From NCBI RefSeq assembly GCF_910592395.1, contig NC_088316.1, positions 18,102,001 to 18,166,000 on the forward strand: DNA of 64,000 bases, written 5' to 3'. Origin of the DNA: Lineus longissimus (lineage: Eukaryota > Nemertea > Pilidiophora > Heteronemertea > Lineidae). Below the pieces are notes generated by a model that ran no database searches, had not been told where the DNA came from, and saw only the letters and a program-made list of their open reading frames with translations. Position numbers and translations under genes: made by a program. Shown piece after piece: positions 37,030-52,100 of the stretch; within the stretch, counting starts at the first letter, position 1; every line of letters starts with the position of its first letter.

Positions 37030-38880
37030 CACAATATCGCTAATAGTATCCCCCTAACTTATCACGTTATCTCGAATCTCCCATTCGTTACATTACAAAC
37101 ATTTACGAGGCTAATAAAACTTCCTCTAATTTGCCTTTTGCTAGTCAACTGTGAGAATTCGCCATATGTTTACTGCGAGAGGGGAGAAAACTCGAGTCAT
37201 TATTGAAGTCGGATAAGTCTTAGAGTAACCTGGGTTGATTTGTCTTAAGATAAATCATTGAAAAGAGCAGGCGGCGGATGGGCGTCCATGTCGGAAAGAT
37301 CTCACTCTGGACGACCTGCAAATTGCAACGTTGATTTGATTTGCACCAGACTGGTTGGCTGTATTCCACTGTGCCTTCTACATCGGTGTGTGCATTGTCT
37401 GCAAACAGTTAGGATGGAATGCATACTGTAACAAATTAATTTGATTTGGTCTTAGAATTTGTACTAGCATCCTTTTTGTATTCGGTAATGTACATAGGTG
37501 TATGGGTTTTTTTCTGTATTGCGAGATTGAAATGGACATGGGTCTTTCCCAGGGCGACACGAATAAAAATCATTGTCAAGAACGTTTGGAGGCGTTATAA
37601 AAAGTGCTTTCATCTTTGAAGCTCTAAAAACATTCGAACTGGTGAATGCGCAGGAGCGTGCGCTATTTGGGCCACATGGCCGCATCCTTCGCCATTCAGA
37701 CCTGCCCCATTGGCTCAGGCAAACGGAGGCATTGCTTAATTTCTTCTTTAGAATGATGGTATAAAAGATGGGCGAAAAAACGAAGAGCATTAATTGGCCC
37801 GTTCATTGCATCTATTTGCCTGGCGGAGAAAGAAGGCTACTTAAGGAAATGAGTTGTTTTAATGCCACTGAATGAAATAATGCGGCGCTTTTTTCTGTGA
37901 GAATGGATGCATTTCTTGCGATTTCTCAGAAATATATGGGATTACTGGCACGTGGCGGGTGTTGACAATGAAAAGGCGCCTTTCTTAACTATTCTTTTGG
38001 GTGCAGGGGTGAGGATATTGTTTAATTTGGATAATTTGGCATTTTTTGTGACGAATGGGGAGTGGAATATTTCGTGGATTTGTTTCAAGATATGAATCCT
38101 AAATTTAGTTTCACGTAGAGAAAAACGTACAATGTGTCATTCATTTGATATGACTGTTCATAACATTCATCCAATAACACCAAACCTAGTTCTTTTAAAG
38201 AACCCAAAACCTTTTTCGTCGCCATTAACCGACTAAAACAAATCAATCTGACAACTTTGCTCATATCAGGCGAAGCCGTGTTGAAATTCAACTTTACCCC
38301 ACTTAGCCTAGTATACAGTTATGTTGAAACCTCTTATTAACTGAAACAATCATTTCAATCCGGCGAACAAATGTCACTTTCCATGCTTTCACCACTTCAA
38401 GTCTAATAACAATTTATGAAATAGAAACGAGATGTTACTCAAATTACACATTTCTTGTGAAATTAATGAAACGTATTCTGCAGTAATTCTCCAGTATTAG
38501 CGCCGGGGGAATTTTCACTCTGTTGAAAAGAATTAGTCGATGACAATCGAAAGCTAATAGGCAATGTTTCACATTCGCTAAACTATCTTATTTCGAGAGA
38601 ATAAGTGTTTTAATTGGATACAATTGGCGGGTGCATATCGTCTTACTTTTGGTAAACATGAAGTGCTTTTCACATTTTTTTCGACTAAACTACTGTACGT
38701 TTCTCCGGCCTCATAGTATACTTTTGAACTATCTTGTGTTTTTTTCTGTCTTATGCCTTTTTACATTCTGTGCATCCCCTTTGCATGTTTAGAGGCGAGA
38801 ATAACTTTTGCACACGCAGTCTCATGCATCTTAAGCGTGCTGTGCTGTTTGACAGATACTCCCGGGGTCCCAATTCTCTA

Positions 38881-38894
38881 GGGGGGGGGGGGGG
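38881..38894 (+). repeat. 14-nt G homopolymer
   Basis: Uninterrupted G run flanked by CTCTA and TAGTCAGGG. It is a potential sequencing or assembly weak point and G-quadruplex former. Confidence 0.9.
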
Positions 38895-39869
38895 TAGTCA
38901 GGGTAGGAGAGTCCCAGACCAAACATCCTGACCTTTAACATGTATTTATGACTTTATTACCCTTCCTTACACGAAAATGATAGACGGCAAACTATAGAGG
39001 GAACATAAGAATATGATTCTCACATTCCGCCACAAAGCTCTCAAAAGAAAAGGAAAACGCTCCTCTTTCATGGCTTTCTGACGAAATCTGTGTATAGATT
39101 TCCTGTGTTTGGTTGCTAGTGATATTTAATCAAAAAAATTCAACATCAAACGATCACAAATTGGGGGCAATAGGTGCATTCAAGAGGTAAACCTTGCCAA
39201 TGGGCACTCTGACCATTTCGGCTAGCCAGCTTGTCGCGAGCGATGACCGCAAAATATTTAAACTCGATTTCTGTATTTGATGTTAAACACTTGAAATGGT
39301 CCACAATGGTTTTAAACGAGCTGAGTCGGTCTACATATTTACCGAACTGGACAGTGTAAAGTATTTTGTCAATTATTTTGAAGTTACAACCTTTGATCGC
39401 GAAGACGTTTTTAAATATGACAAGTTTGCGTGAATACTTAGTGAACTATCGCATTCACCAGATCAACGTCTGTCGTCAAATCGTATCGTGGCGATTGGAA
39501 ATCTGTTTCTTGTGTTTGAGTTTCGAAAGAGTTGTATTTGATTTGAGCAAGGTGCTCCTTCAGAACATGCATCTGCCAGGGAGACAGAGGTCTAGGTCTG
39601 TATTGCTTGGTGGTGCTGTAAGGGACGTTTGCACTTGGGCGCTGAGAAAGGAAAACAAATAAAGGGGTATAGAGTTCTGAAGGGCAGTGTCACGAGATCT
39701 TCAAATATTATCAAATCCGCCGCCAACATGGCCGAGGGGTCGAGACACAGGGGCTGGGGTGGCCAGACAGTACTCGTGGAGTTTTTACAATACAAATAAG
39801 ATTTGCCCCTCTTGTCCTTTCGACCTTTTAACATCAAATCAATGGCATGTGTTTGCTACATGCAAGTGC

Positions 39870-39988
39870 TTTTTGTTTTTGTTTTTTGTTTTTTTTGTTT
39901 TTTTTTGTTTTTTTTTGTTTTTTGTTTTTTTTGTTTTTTTTGTTTTTTTTGTTTTTTTTGTTCTTTTTGTTTTTTGTTGTTTTTATTT
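39870..39988 (+). repeat. T-rich microsatellite, (T5-9)G units
   Basis: Runs of five to nine T separated by single G, then a TTTA tail. It generates overlapping frames of Phe/Cys/Leu/Val in three registers, which are artefacts of the repeat. Confidence 0.9.
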
Positions 39989-40070
39989 ATTTATTTAAAC
40001 TTTTCTATGCTCTAAAAAAAAGTACATGTACATAAAACAAGCGGTAATAGAACAACAGCAGAGCATAGAC

Positions 40071-40115
40071 GGGAAACCCATTAGGCGAAAAATTGGCCTC
40101 ACTAATGGGTTTCCC
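40071..40115. repeat. 14-bp perfect inverted repeat with 17-nt loop
   Basis: GGGAAACCCATTAG (40071-40084) pairs with CTAATGGGTTTCCC (40102-40115). AGGC and GCCT inside the loop could extend the stem. It lies just after the T-rich microsatellite. Confidence 0.75.
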
Positions 40116-43100
40116 TTGCCAGTAATTAGCACCAAAGTAAAAATACAAGTATAAAAAGTGCTACTCTGTGGCAAAAGGTAGTCTAACACCAACACCGAAT
40201 AAGGGTACTCAAATCGAAAAGGACATCCATCACTCTTCTCATTGGAAAACCAAAACAGTCTGAATCTATTCAGAAAATATTAGTGTCATCAAGAAAATCC
40301 TAGAGATTTGCTCACCGTGTTAAACTGTAGGGTTGAAAGACGATTCTAGAGCAAAGATTAGGACATGTTAGCATCAATCTTTCAATACAACTCTTCATCA
40401 ACGGAAAAATTACAATTCAAACGGACTTTGTCTTGACGTTCTCGCTTAATACGATGATACTTCTCCTCAAATGTGAATCATGACAGAAAGATTTAGGTTT
40501 GAGGCTTTGAAATCGTCTTTAAAAAGTTGAATAATCTGGTCATGATGAATCAGTTATCGCTCGTTTTCGTAGGCTGTAAGCCGTGATGAATTGCAGAAAT
40601 TATTTATGGTGTTTTAAAGAGTTGCCTTACGCGGTACTTTGGTTTCTTTTGACTCACTGAATAAAATTTGGGAAAATATTATCAATATCATTATCAATAA
40701 GGTTTTTTGCATCAAGAGATTTTGTGCTACAGATGTTGTTAGGAACGCAGGGCAAACAACACTTTAGAAAGCTGTTCATGCCGAAAAGATTGACCGAACT
40801 TTTAATACAAAACTGAAAATATAGTATTTAGTAAGCATTATCATGGAAGAAATTCAAGAATGCGGTTGTCATACTTATAAACTTAGTCATCTACGTCGAT
40901 TTGTGCAATAACAATGATTATATACTATAAAAGGAAACTAACGTACTTATTATACATGTATGATCAAGTGTACTTTTACGTTCTAAAAGCGCCATGAACC
41001 GTGCCTGTCCGAACCCAGACGTATCACCCACACTGTAAAAACCTCATAATTGTCAAATTTCCTCAAATGTTCGAATAAATTATCTGATTCTATACTGTGA
41101 TTAATGGCCGAACAGTTAAATGAAGAAGATTTTCATGCCAAATGTCCTGCTTCTTTTGTGTTGTCCAATTCGACTGGGGTGGGATGTCTTCGCGTATTAA
41201 AAAGATCTAGAAGTCAAACCGCTATTTTATTGCTTTTTATTCACCTCCATTCTTTCTCCCCGCGAACTCCTGCCAAAAATTTACGGTAATGTTTCATTAG
41301 GTACCACAATAGAAAAATGAATAACCCCACCATAAAGTTTTGATTTATTTTTTTTTCAAGCCACCCTCTAGTACCGCCATGAATGGCCGGAATTGAAGTT
41401 CAACGATGGCCTCGTATTGTCCGAATTGAAACTGCAATTCAAATTAAGAAATTTCAATTGTTCAGGATTTTGATTACAGTGGGCGCATCACAGTGAAGTT
41501 CTGGCCATTTATGGCATTAATATAAAACCCCACAGCATTAAGCTGTTGTTATTCAAAACTGCGAATACAGACAGATGCGTCTTTTGCGAAATATTCTTTA
41601 AAATCTCCAGAATCGACTGAAGATCGGCAAGTTATAGTAATGCGCGCTGTTTTATACTTTCTTTAGCCATTGTCAATGCAAGCTGTGGGCTTTTTCTGCC
41701 CCGGGATGAGCATTTGATCCTATTATCTCTCCCAAACAAAACCCATGCCCACAGTGGCCAGTCAAATGACAATTACCACAGTGAAGATTGAAAAATCGCT
41801 TAAACTGTCAATTAGCCCTCGTGATGATCCTCTTTGTCATAACTGGGTATTCTTCCGGTGGATTTCGACAGAAAAACATTGTCCTGGTCTCTGAAAGACA
41901 TATGCGGTGATCAGCGTTCTATAAACAATTACCGCGGTTACTGGGCCATTATGGCAGAGCAAGGGATGATAGCGGGGATCCCGGGGAAAAGGGCGGGCTT
42001 TACGGTCAGCTGACCCTGCTGAAGGGGAAAACGAGACGGACAACTTGATTTGATTTAAATAAAATTGAACATGTTATTTTCCCATTTCCGTTATTTCAGA
42101 TGGGAAAAGCTTTAGACAATGACCGCTTAACCTTGTGACTTATATTGTGTCCTGGTGATTTCGTTTAAAGTTTTCTTCGCTTTGTGAAATCTGTTTTAAG
42201 TTTCTATGGTTGAAAAAGCTTCAGAATCTTAATTGTTATCATTTGTCTCGCGATGTCAGCTTGGGGAAGTTTCCTGTTTTGCATTGCCCTCCATGAGTTA
42301 TAATCATCATTTAATGATTAAGAATTGGAATTGGAGTCATCAGGACCAACCAAATGTGACACATACATGTACTATTGGCGACTTTGTGTAACACAACCTA
42401 CCTCCCTCATACTCATTTAGACCCTTTGATATATCAAGGTGACTGACTTCACTACAAGGCGATGTTCTTACACAACATGTCAGTCTACCTTTAAAGTGTC
42501 TCGGTTGACTTTATCATAAAGGGGTGGTACTGCCATAACCAAATCTAAAATACAAATAATACAATATTCCAAGTTATAACTGGCCATTTCTCTAGTGTGT
42601 CTACAGCCTAAAAGTTAACTGAGTTTATATCAGCAATCAATTAAACTGCGAGCACAGGGTACGAGTACATACTAGGAGTGTTTACAGTTATGTTCTGGTT
42701 AGGGTTAAGCCATTGCTCATGTTGACTCAGGCCGAGTTAACGCGCTGCTCAAAGGAACCAAAACTTGGTCAACTGAAGATGAAAAACAAAACAGTATGGT
42801 AGGTAAATACTAGAGCGGTTCGTGGTTAGCTCAAGTAGGTCAACAAAAAAAGCACGATTTACGAGAAGCACAATATTTTGTTATCTCAAGACCTATATAT
42901 CAGAGAACTACCACAGTATCGAGAGTGGGAGTTATACCACCATCTAGTTTTTAGCACCAACTGAACACTGTGATTGGTAATGCTCGTGACCTATAAATCA
43001 GACAAGTACCACTGAGACACTGACCGCCATCATTAGCTTCTAGTGTTTCGCCATGTTTGTTCTTTCTGGTCTTAATGGCCTTGTCCTTGCCTGGCAACCA

Positions 43101-46100
43101 ATTGATTCCCGATTGCTTGGCTCGTAATGATACATTCTGGACTGGTAGTGGCCATCATTTCTTTTAATGAATTATGATGTTTGCCTGAAAAGGTACGCGA
43201 ACGTCTGCACCGTATCAATGAGACCCGTGTCAATATTGTATTTGTGCAGCGTGAGGTCTTGGACAAGGCGGGGCACTGGCCGGAGGGCTGAGGGCACCCG
43301 GGGCAATCGTCCTAAACAGTTGGATAGAGCTTGCAGTCCCGTGTGACTGGATGTCTAGAGAAAGAGGGGGCCGCTTGATCTTTTTGATGGTCTTGAAGGT
43401 ATGCGTCGGGTAAGTGTCCGAGCGCCGACCACCTTGGCTTATATCACATTGGCAAAGTGTAACATAACATCTCAGTATGATAAATGTTCTCTTGGCATTA
43501 TACTTGTGTTGGTTCTGATTCGGACCAAAAGCTTTCAAGTTTTTTGGCCTTATCAGTTGGTACAATGCTTTTCACCAAGATTCTATGAACAATTCTTCAT
43601 ATTTCAAGCTGCGATATCCTATATGACCTACTCGAGCTGTTACCAACGAATGGTTCTTGTTGGCGATTCTTTGTAACCGGATTTACACCAACATAAATAA
43701 CGAATCGAATTTTAACTGCCTCTTTAAATAAGATTTCACGACCCTGAATCGATAATCTAAAACCCCACCATATTGACGCGTGACAATGCCCTTCTTCAAA
43801 TAACGAGATGTCACAGGAAGAGATATTTCATAAGATGACGCATTTATCTCAAGAAGATAGATTTGACTCGAATAATCTTTAAAATATTTGTTAATTTTCA
43901 GAATGTCGTCTATTTTCTTGCCGTCGTAGCTAGGACTTTCATGAGATAAGCTTGCAATTGACGAATTTCCACATTTAAAATGTCACTGGTCTCGAATGAG
44001 TTAATCCACTTATGAATACCTTGATTGAGTGTGTTATGATTATTGTCGTCTGCGCCATCAAACACTCACAGATGAAGCCCCAAGATTCAACATGTAAGAT
44101 AACCCATCACATCAGAACAGAGGGTTGGGTTCAACTAAACTGAACACAAGTATAGGTGTTCCAATGGTAGATTACGTAGACTAATTCAAGGTCTAATCGA
44201 GCTGGAAAATAGTTTCTTGCCTATCTGTACCATCTTAACTTGAGCATTGATTTCGTCCGTTCTGATCAGATGATGAGTGTTATTTGAAACTCTAGTGCGG
44301 ATGGACATTCTAATGAAATGGATTCCACCCTCGTTGGAGACAATACAACGCATTGGGTGTAGACGATGTACACCAACGCACGAGCAAACATGCATGGCAT
44401 TACTCAAGAGTTATTAGGAGACAAGAAATCCAATTAAATGAGATATTTCTTGATGTTATTAGTAATCAATACTTAGATTGATGCGCACATTGTAGTCGGT
44501 CTTAATGCATTATTGACTAATGGTACTATTGAAGTCCACTCGGCAGTTACATTGCACATTTAATGTCTTTTTTATTGAGTTGACCGATCTATACTATTGG
44601 GCTAACAGATCTATACATTCTTGTCGGGGTGGCTTTTGGAATTCTATCAACGTTTCACTTTGATGTGTGTTTCGTCATCGGAATTGTATTTCTTGTTTTA
44701 AATGCCAGACAGACTTGTTAATTAAATAATGAATTGAAGAATCAGATTAAGATGTCCCTTTGTAATACGACACCATATAAAGCATCATTAATGAAGTTAT
44801 CATCAACTGTACATCTCAGAAGATTGGGTTTTATTATGAAGGAAGACTCAGGTGGAATCTTTAGTTTTTCTTCACTTTTGGTTCATACTGATTTATTTAG
44901 GTAAGAAGAACAATTATTCGAACGATTCACACCTGTACAATCTAATGCTTGATTTGGGTGAATTTGCATGTTTTGTTAATATTTGCCCCGTGGTGACTAT
45001 CAAACAGTCAAAATTGAGTATTCAATAAAGTTGACCCCAGTCCTCGAGATCCCAAAGTCACAGCTTGGGAACACGATGGGTCAGTCTGTTTGTGTAAAGG
45101 CAGAAGGCTTCAAAGTGTGTTGCCTCCGAAACATTTGCTAAATAAAGCTGACTTGTCAAGTAATTAAGACAGAACTGACTGCGAATTAATTAAAACTTAA
45201 AATGAATCTCAATGTAAGCATCAATAAAAATTCCTCAATAGATTTCTTTGGTATTGTTTGTTTGGCCTCATATGATAATGAGACAATTTTAAATGAATGG
45301 GCTCCCTTTCAACTTGAAAAATGAAATACGTGGAAAAAATCACTAATTACCCGTCAGTTCTAGGAAACCTAAAGACATGAATTAAATCTTATTTCAATTT
45401 GAATCGAATTTGATAATGTCGGTTTTGTTCTTAGTGATAATGTGCTGAGAAAAGGGCATCTTGGACAGGCCAGCAACGAACCCCGGGTCTCCGGCCTATT
45501 GTGCAGCACCGCTGCTGATCCGCAGTCCGTCCAGCATCAATTAGCTGCGAAAATATTAAAAATCACATTAGTGGTGGAGTTCTTTATCGAGTTGCCCCGA
45601 GGGAAAATCTCCACGGTGTAGTTGAACGCGTCCATTGATGAGATGAACAGACGATATGTCCAGTTTTGCGACAAAGGAAAATGTCTGGGGGCCTTGTGCT
45701 TGGACTGTTGTGGTTCATTCACTACAAATTCTTTATTTATTGCCTAGTAGAACGTTATCAGTCATAACCAACCGGCAGACTCTTTTAGGATTTCATTAAT
45801 TCCTACAGAACGATTTGCGCGCGAAAGAAAAAGATTCCAAGCGGCCATTTTTTTCCTTTTGCGACTGCCGTATTTCGTTTGCACTGGTTAAGTGTAAAAT
45901 GCGGATCAGGGTTGGCCGCCACCTGCGAAGTATAAAACGAAGACGGGGATTAGACGGGCTTAGGAGGAAAAAAATAGTACAGTTCTGTAAGGAGAAGAAT
46001 AAGAACTGAGAACTCTAGATGTTAATCACTCCATTAATCATTTAAGATAATTAACTTTGTAATATTTTCCATTCTCGATCTTAATCCACAGAAAGAGCGT

Positions 46101-49100
46101 CTAATGATCTATACCGTGAATATTTTAATTTCAAAATAGTCTTAGTGGGTTCTTGTTCTGACAAAGGCACTGTATAATTGTCAGAGAGTGTCAGTCATAT
46201 TTCATCGTATTATATTGTGTTTGGGAGGAATGATTATTCGGCTTCTCGGCCGTAAGATGACGGACCATTTTAATTGAATGTGAGAAATCAATTAATCACT
46301 AAAGACGGAATTATGAAGCATTTCTCATCACGAGTATTCAGGGCTTTTTCAATAATGGCAATCGACTTTGATGCGAAGCGAGAAAAGAGACGACTTAAAC
46401 GCACTCACAGAAACCCTACTTTTTTAAAAGAGGATTTTGAACTTTTGGACGTGTACTTTGAGTACTTGGAAACTAGTGGGTTAACCAGCTTGTTACAACT
46501 CTAAATGGATGACGATGATTTGTCCAACTGATCTATACCCCACTCCTTTACTGATACATCTAACGACCAACTGCCACAAATCCGCTATCATTTTCCACAA
46601 TGTCCCATTCGCCAGTGATAAACTTCCATAAACCACTAAACATTGAGTCACACTAATTAACCACGCGACGTATTATCTTTAAGACTGGGAATAGAGGCGA
46701 CCAAACTTGCAATCATCCCGCACAGGCATCGGTTGACTTAGGAATGAATATTTATAGACATGCATTGGTCATAACTCTCCATCTTCTATATATCCTAATG
46801 GTTCTCGTTTCAACATAACGAATATTTCATATGAATAAAACCAATGGCTATGACATGGGTTAGATGCTGGCAGAATACAGATGACCACTTATAACTCTTC
46901 TAGAGACGGGACAGTGTCCTAACGGTTTCTATTATAAAAGAGAGTTTGAATTTTATTCGTTGAATTCAAATTTGCTTAGGTTAAGATTAATTTGTTTACG
47001 ACAGTATACTCTTGCAAGTGTGATGCCTAATATAATGAACAGCCCGTCCAAGACAGAAAAAGCAAAGTTTTTTAAATGTGATAATACGTCTCGCCAACAT
47101 TTCAAGGACGACACCCACTAAAACAATGCATCACATAAAGCCAGCCACCAGAGTTGTCAATTCTCCGTGTCATATCACTGTTTTCAAAACAGCACATTAA
47201 TTCCAGGGTGTTCTTTCTAAAAACATCACCAGTTCATGTTCTTCTGGCACGTATTGACCTGCACTCATCCCTAATACACTAAGCGCAAACCACAGATGAT
47301 ATATAAACATTAAGTATTATTATTTGCTTCTTCTCCTGTCTTATACGGGAGCCAATAATCAATAGGCACCAGCTAGGCTGTCACTTTCAACTTTTCACCA
47401 TAATTGATATAGCTGAATTAAGCTTAGGGGAATTTTCACCCCGAGGAAATAGAACAATTCCATTATGTATGGTGGTTTGATGAGTTCGATATTGTCCGAG
47501 GTATACTCGTACTGTACGGGAATGACTGGTGTATGTCCATAAGATTAGCACACAATAGAGTGTGATTGGTTAATGATTAGCGTAGAGAGTTACACCGACC
47601 AGTACGCCTTGAGGCTGGTGTAAAGCAGGCATGTCAATAACAGTCATATCCTAACAGAAGAGAGATAAGGATGCCAGTTCCTTGCTGGTCTTTCTCAGTC
47701 TGTGAAGGGCATCTTAAAGTGTGGTCTACCATCCCAGTGCTATTCACATTTAGGCCAGCTAGTCCGGAAGTGCCAGTCGGAACTGGGCCTCAGTGATGTG
47801 ATCGATAGATTTTGACCTTCTGGTCATGTGATCAAAGCTTGACCTGCTGGCCGCATGCCCACTGCTCTTGAGCATTCTGGTACAACCAGGAAAAGCAGGA
47901 CCAATTTGGTATGGGTACAGGAGATCTACTAAGATGTAAATTGTCCAACAAAACATGTGATTGTCCAAAACTGGCCTCGGTTGGGAAATGAAAATTGCAA
48001 TTTCTTCCCTGGCAGCTGGAATGTGCAATAATGTCCATTTTGATGTACGAACATGGGGTAATATGATGGACAATGCTGTGGCTGTTTGCGCCATGTCATG
48101 TAACAATCCCACAACGACAAACGTATCAATATCCAAAGATTTCTAATTCCTGATATGATTAATCACTTTCATTGGGCATCTCGACCACAAAATCGCATAA
48201 ATCATTTGGGATATTGACTAGCATGGTTGGGTATCGTTATGAGTGGTTCATGCAGACTGTCCCAGGGTTGTCCCCGTTTGATAGATGTGATCATGATTCA
48301 CATTCGACTATTGTGACTGTAACGCTTAGCATATGTCTCCAGTTTGAGGGACCGGTGCCATTATGAACTATTGTCAAAGCCATGCCAAACGCCTTGGAGG
48401 AATTGCGGCAACCTTATTTATTGCTGCAGGGCTCAATTGATTACGACTTATTAAAGCATTAATCAAAATGAGAAGTTTATACTGCGGCTTTCTGGTGCGA
48501 ATGTCATTGAGATGCTTACAATTGCATTGGGGGAGATTGATTGGAAATTTAAAACGGAAACATAAAATTTAGAGAAGTTTGGTTTGAAAGGGTATTTTAT
48601 GAATGGCTTTAATTAAGAATGCCATAAAAGAAAAACTTTGCGGAATCATTAATAAGTATTTTGAGAAGTTTGGTTTTGAAAGCTGTAGGTTTATGGTCAC
48701 AGGCTGTAGTTGTCATTAACCAGGTCCAGGTCCAGGTTCTGTATGCAAAATCTGTAATAAACGCCCGAATTATTTACATTACATTTCACTTTATATAATA
48801 TTTCAGACCTCCCTCTGATGTTAATTCAGTCTTCAGACAGAATCATTATATACAATTTTGCAAAAACGTAATGAAATTTTGAAGTTACATGTATAAGTTT
48901 GAGTCTGGGGTTTTAAAACAATTGCCACCCGGATGAGTTTCATTGGAATGGCTACAAATTAAATGTAATTCTTCGCGCACCTGCTCCTTGTATATTTGGT
49001 GATTAGAGCTATTGTATGTATCAAACATGCCCCCTTGGTCGTTAAGACTTTGTTCAAACCAGATCTACCCCCAATGGTTTTGCTGAGTTCTCTTTTTCTC

Positions 49101-52100
49101 TAAGCACTCTGAAGACATTTTCGCAGGGGGTGTATCCGTTAAATTGAACAGCACTTATCTTCACATTAAATAACCCATTGGGAATCTGCTGGTCTGCTTG
49201 TGGTAATTTTCATACATGTTGAAAACAGTTTTCGATTCTACAATCTATTAAAGCCATCTGAGGTGGTTAGATAACGCAATGAAATATAGTCGTGGTTGTC
49301 GTTATGCTTTCTAATTCCATCCTGGCCGTGTTAACCATGATTGGTACGAGTACATAACTCACATGGGTCGTATAGATTTGCCAGTGATATCTTCTTAAAA
49401 TTCCTGGTACATTCCCCGATGGCTGTTGGCAGCCTATTCGGGCCACTTAAGCCTCCACGCCAATTTACAAATGCATTGTGGGCGATCAATCGGGATAACA
49501 TCTCCTGAAATAATTGAACTCAAAGTTCCAGTACACCCGGCCGCAACTAAACCCTGACTCGTACATGTATTTTGGATTATAACCCCATCAGAGCGGAATT
49601 CATTTTTATTTTTTAACCAAATCTTAAAAATTTCTTCATCATTGGGATTTTTGTTGAACAAAAAATCACAGAAAAAAATGACATTACGACTTGGCACTTA
49701 GATATAGATGATTACATGAAAAAACTGATAGAAAACGCTCAGCCACTCAGCACAGAAAGGCACAATTTGTTATGACATCTCTCCATTGTTTCGGCATGCG
49801 AGTCACATCACGGCCTACATCCTCCTCAAGCCCCATTTCATTACATCAGCAAAGTATCATCATAGACCATCGTGGAATTACGAACAATGAAGTGCACAAT
49901 CGCTGACGGAAACGGAGAGCAATAATTGACAGAAAGAACTTGAAAAAGAGCTAGGATTTCAATCAATGTGTTTTATATTGCATTTAGCATTGGCAACAGA
50001 AGATCTGATTACAACCAAATTTATTGGAAAGTCTGTTACTCACAAATATATGGGCTGAGATGATGGTGGTCGTAATGGCATTTCACATCTTATAATAGAC
50101 TACTCATTACTGGGAAAAGTAATCTCCGTGGCAATCTGTACTAAAACGAGAATGTGTGTTGTACCACGAAGCTGACAATAATCTGTGCAGAGCAGACGAT
50201 CATATGAGGAGAGCTTTTTTCATTAGATGTTGAAGCAAATCAAAGAAATACCAATTATGACTTAGGTGATTTGATTAGTTAGAACCAAATGAAATAATTA
50301 TGGAAACGTGATTATGGTTTCTTAATTTGAACTTCTTCTCTACATTACAGTGTTGAGTGTATAAGACGGAAAATTTGATAACAATTTCATGTTACAGAAT
50401 TCACCTGTTATCTTAAGGGTTTGATCAAAGCAGAATATCCCAATACGATATTCCTGACAATAGCCTAGAAGACCCAATATCAGTGCTGATTGGCCCAACA
50501 ACTGAAACACTGTTAGCAGATTATAATATTTTACAATCTGACTCTGATAATTAAACTCCTCGGTCGAAGTTCAAGTTCCATGTCCCCGATTAGGGTGAAG
50601 CCACGTTTGAACATGGCCATTGGCTTGGAACATTCCCAACTCCCCAAGGGAGGTAAAACCATTCGCTATGACCATTTAACAATAGGTAACAAAATGCAGA
50701 TTCACAAATTGAGCCCGATGTGAGTGATGCCTTTAACGACAGCAATTGAAAACAATAGAATACCTTTTTAGAGGAACAACGTAATTGGACATGCTGTCTC
50801 ACGACTGATTGAAAATAATGCCCTAGCTGCTAAAACAAGAGGATTCGGAGATGTTGTTCCATCACGCGAGGTTTTGAGCCAAAATCATGAAATATTGATG
50901 CAATTCAGTGTGAAAGACTGTTCCATATATCAACGGTCAATTCATTAGTTCCTTTTCAAATTGTAAGGAAATGCTATAAATTTTGAATGTTCTAATTTGC
51001 CCAATTGACACATTGCATCTGATTTAAACCGGATGGTTATGCTTGGCCAGTCATGGCCTGAGCTCGATTTCAATATCATGATTTAGTTGGACTTCAATTT
51101 CATTATCATCAGGGTCTCTGCGGGATGGCTTTGAAATAACTTGATTATCTAACTGGTATTGTTTAGGACTTCATAAATCATGGACTTAGAAAAACCAATT
51201 TCCATAATTGCTAAATGGCGTCAACAGGTTATTAATTTGTCAAAGGTCCGTAACCTGAAGTTGACTGGTGTCACTTTCAGTGACTTTTTGATGAACAACC
51301 TTTGGGGAATATTCTGCAGTTGCAATTTTGTGTTAAACTAACTGTTCAGCTAAGCCATTTAGGAGTATTGATCTTTGTTTTAAGTGATTAACATAATTTC
51401 ATATTTTCCTAATTTGCTGTGTAAGCCTGAAGTCAGATAAGAAACTGATGCAGCATTTGCCCCATTCAAACTTAATACAGCATGCATCGTCGAGACCTAG
51501 TGACAATGATTGAGCATGCAACATTAATGGTACATGTACCAACTTGATTGAGAGAAAATTCAAGCTTTGAAGTCCTGGTCAATGAAAATGGTTTCAGTTT
51601 ATTTTGTTCTAATATCGTTACATTTTCAAAAAGATTCCACTGTCATCAACCTTTGCACTGAACAATGTCAGACAATGATCCTGACTTCATATAACAACAA
51701 AATAATCAAATTGCAATCAGCTTTTGCCTTAATGAGTTGAGTTGTCTCGGCCGAGTTATTACATTATCAACTGAGATATTGTGTTTTCTTACTGGAAAAA
51801 CATACCAACCGTCAAATGATTTTCTGTCAGAAATTACAATATAGAATAATTTGTGTCATAAATTGCGACAGTGGACATAGCTGCGCAATCACATAACTGT
51901 AGCGTTACATCCGTGAGCTATGCTAGCAAACGAGCTATGACAATGAATTTAATAATGTAAACTTACCCAGGCAGAAATGTAACGAGCAAAACGAAAATTA
52001 TTTCTTGGCGTCAGAAGATTACATGTTTAATTGAAGCTTTCTCATTAACTACAAATAATTTTTGATGTCGTGAAACGAACTGGAAGCAAATTTCATATAT

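Larger units (their letters stand above)
32656..39869. other. non-coding stretch with candidate regulatory clusters
   Basis: No gene is supported. A run of 14 G lies at 38881-38894. Around 36840-37060 the DNA is dense in ATTAG, TTAATTAA and TTAATTAG words. A 122-codon minus-strand frame at 34489-34857 has no domain and is taken as chance. Confidence 0.45.

Noticed and set aside
39687-40035. Three overlapping Phe-rich frames
   Set aside because: They are produced by the T/G microsatellite in each register.
46274-46504. Basic 76-codon frame (KREKRRLKRTHRN)
   Set aside because: Short, with a non-ATG start and no known domain. The basic run alone is not evidence of a nuclear protein.
47759-48136. 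125-codon minus-strand frame
   Set aside because: Starts with TTG, overlaps other chance frames in several registers, and has no domain.
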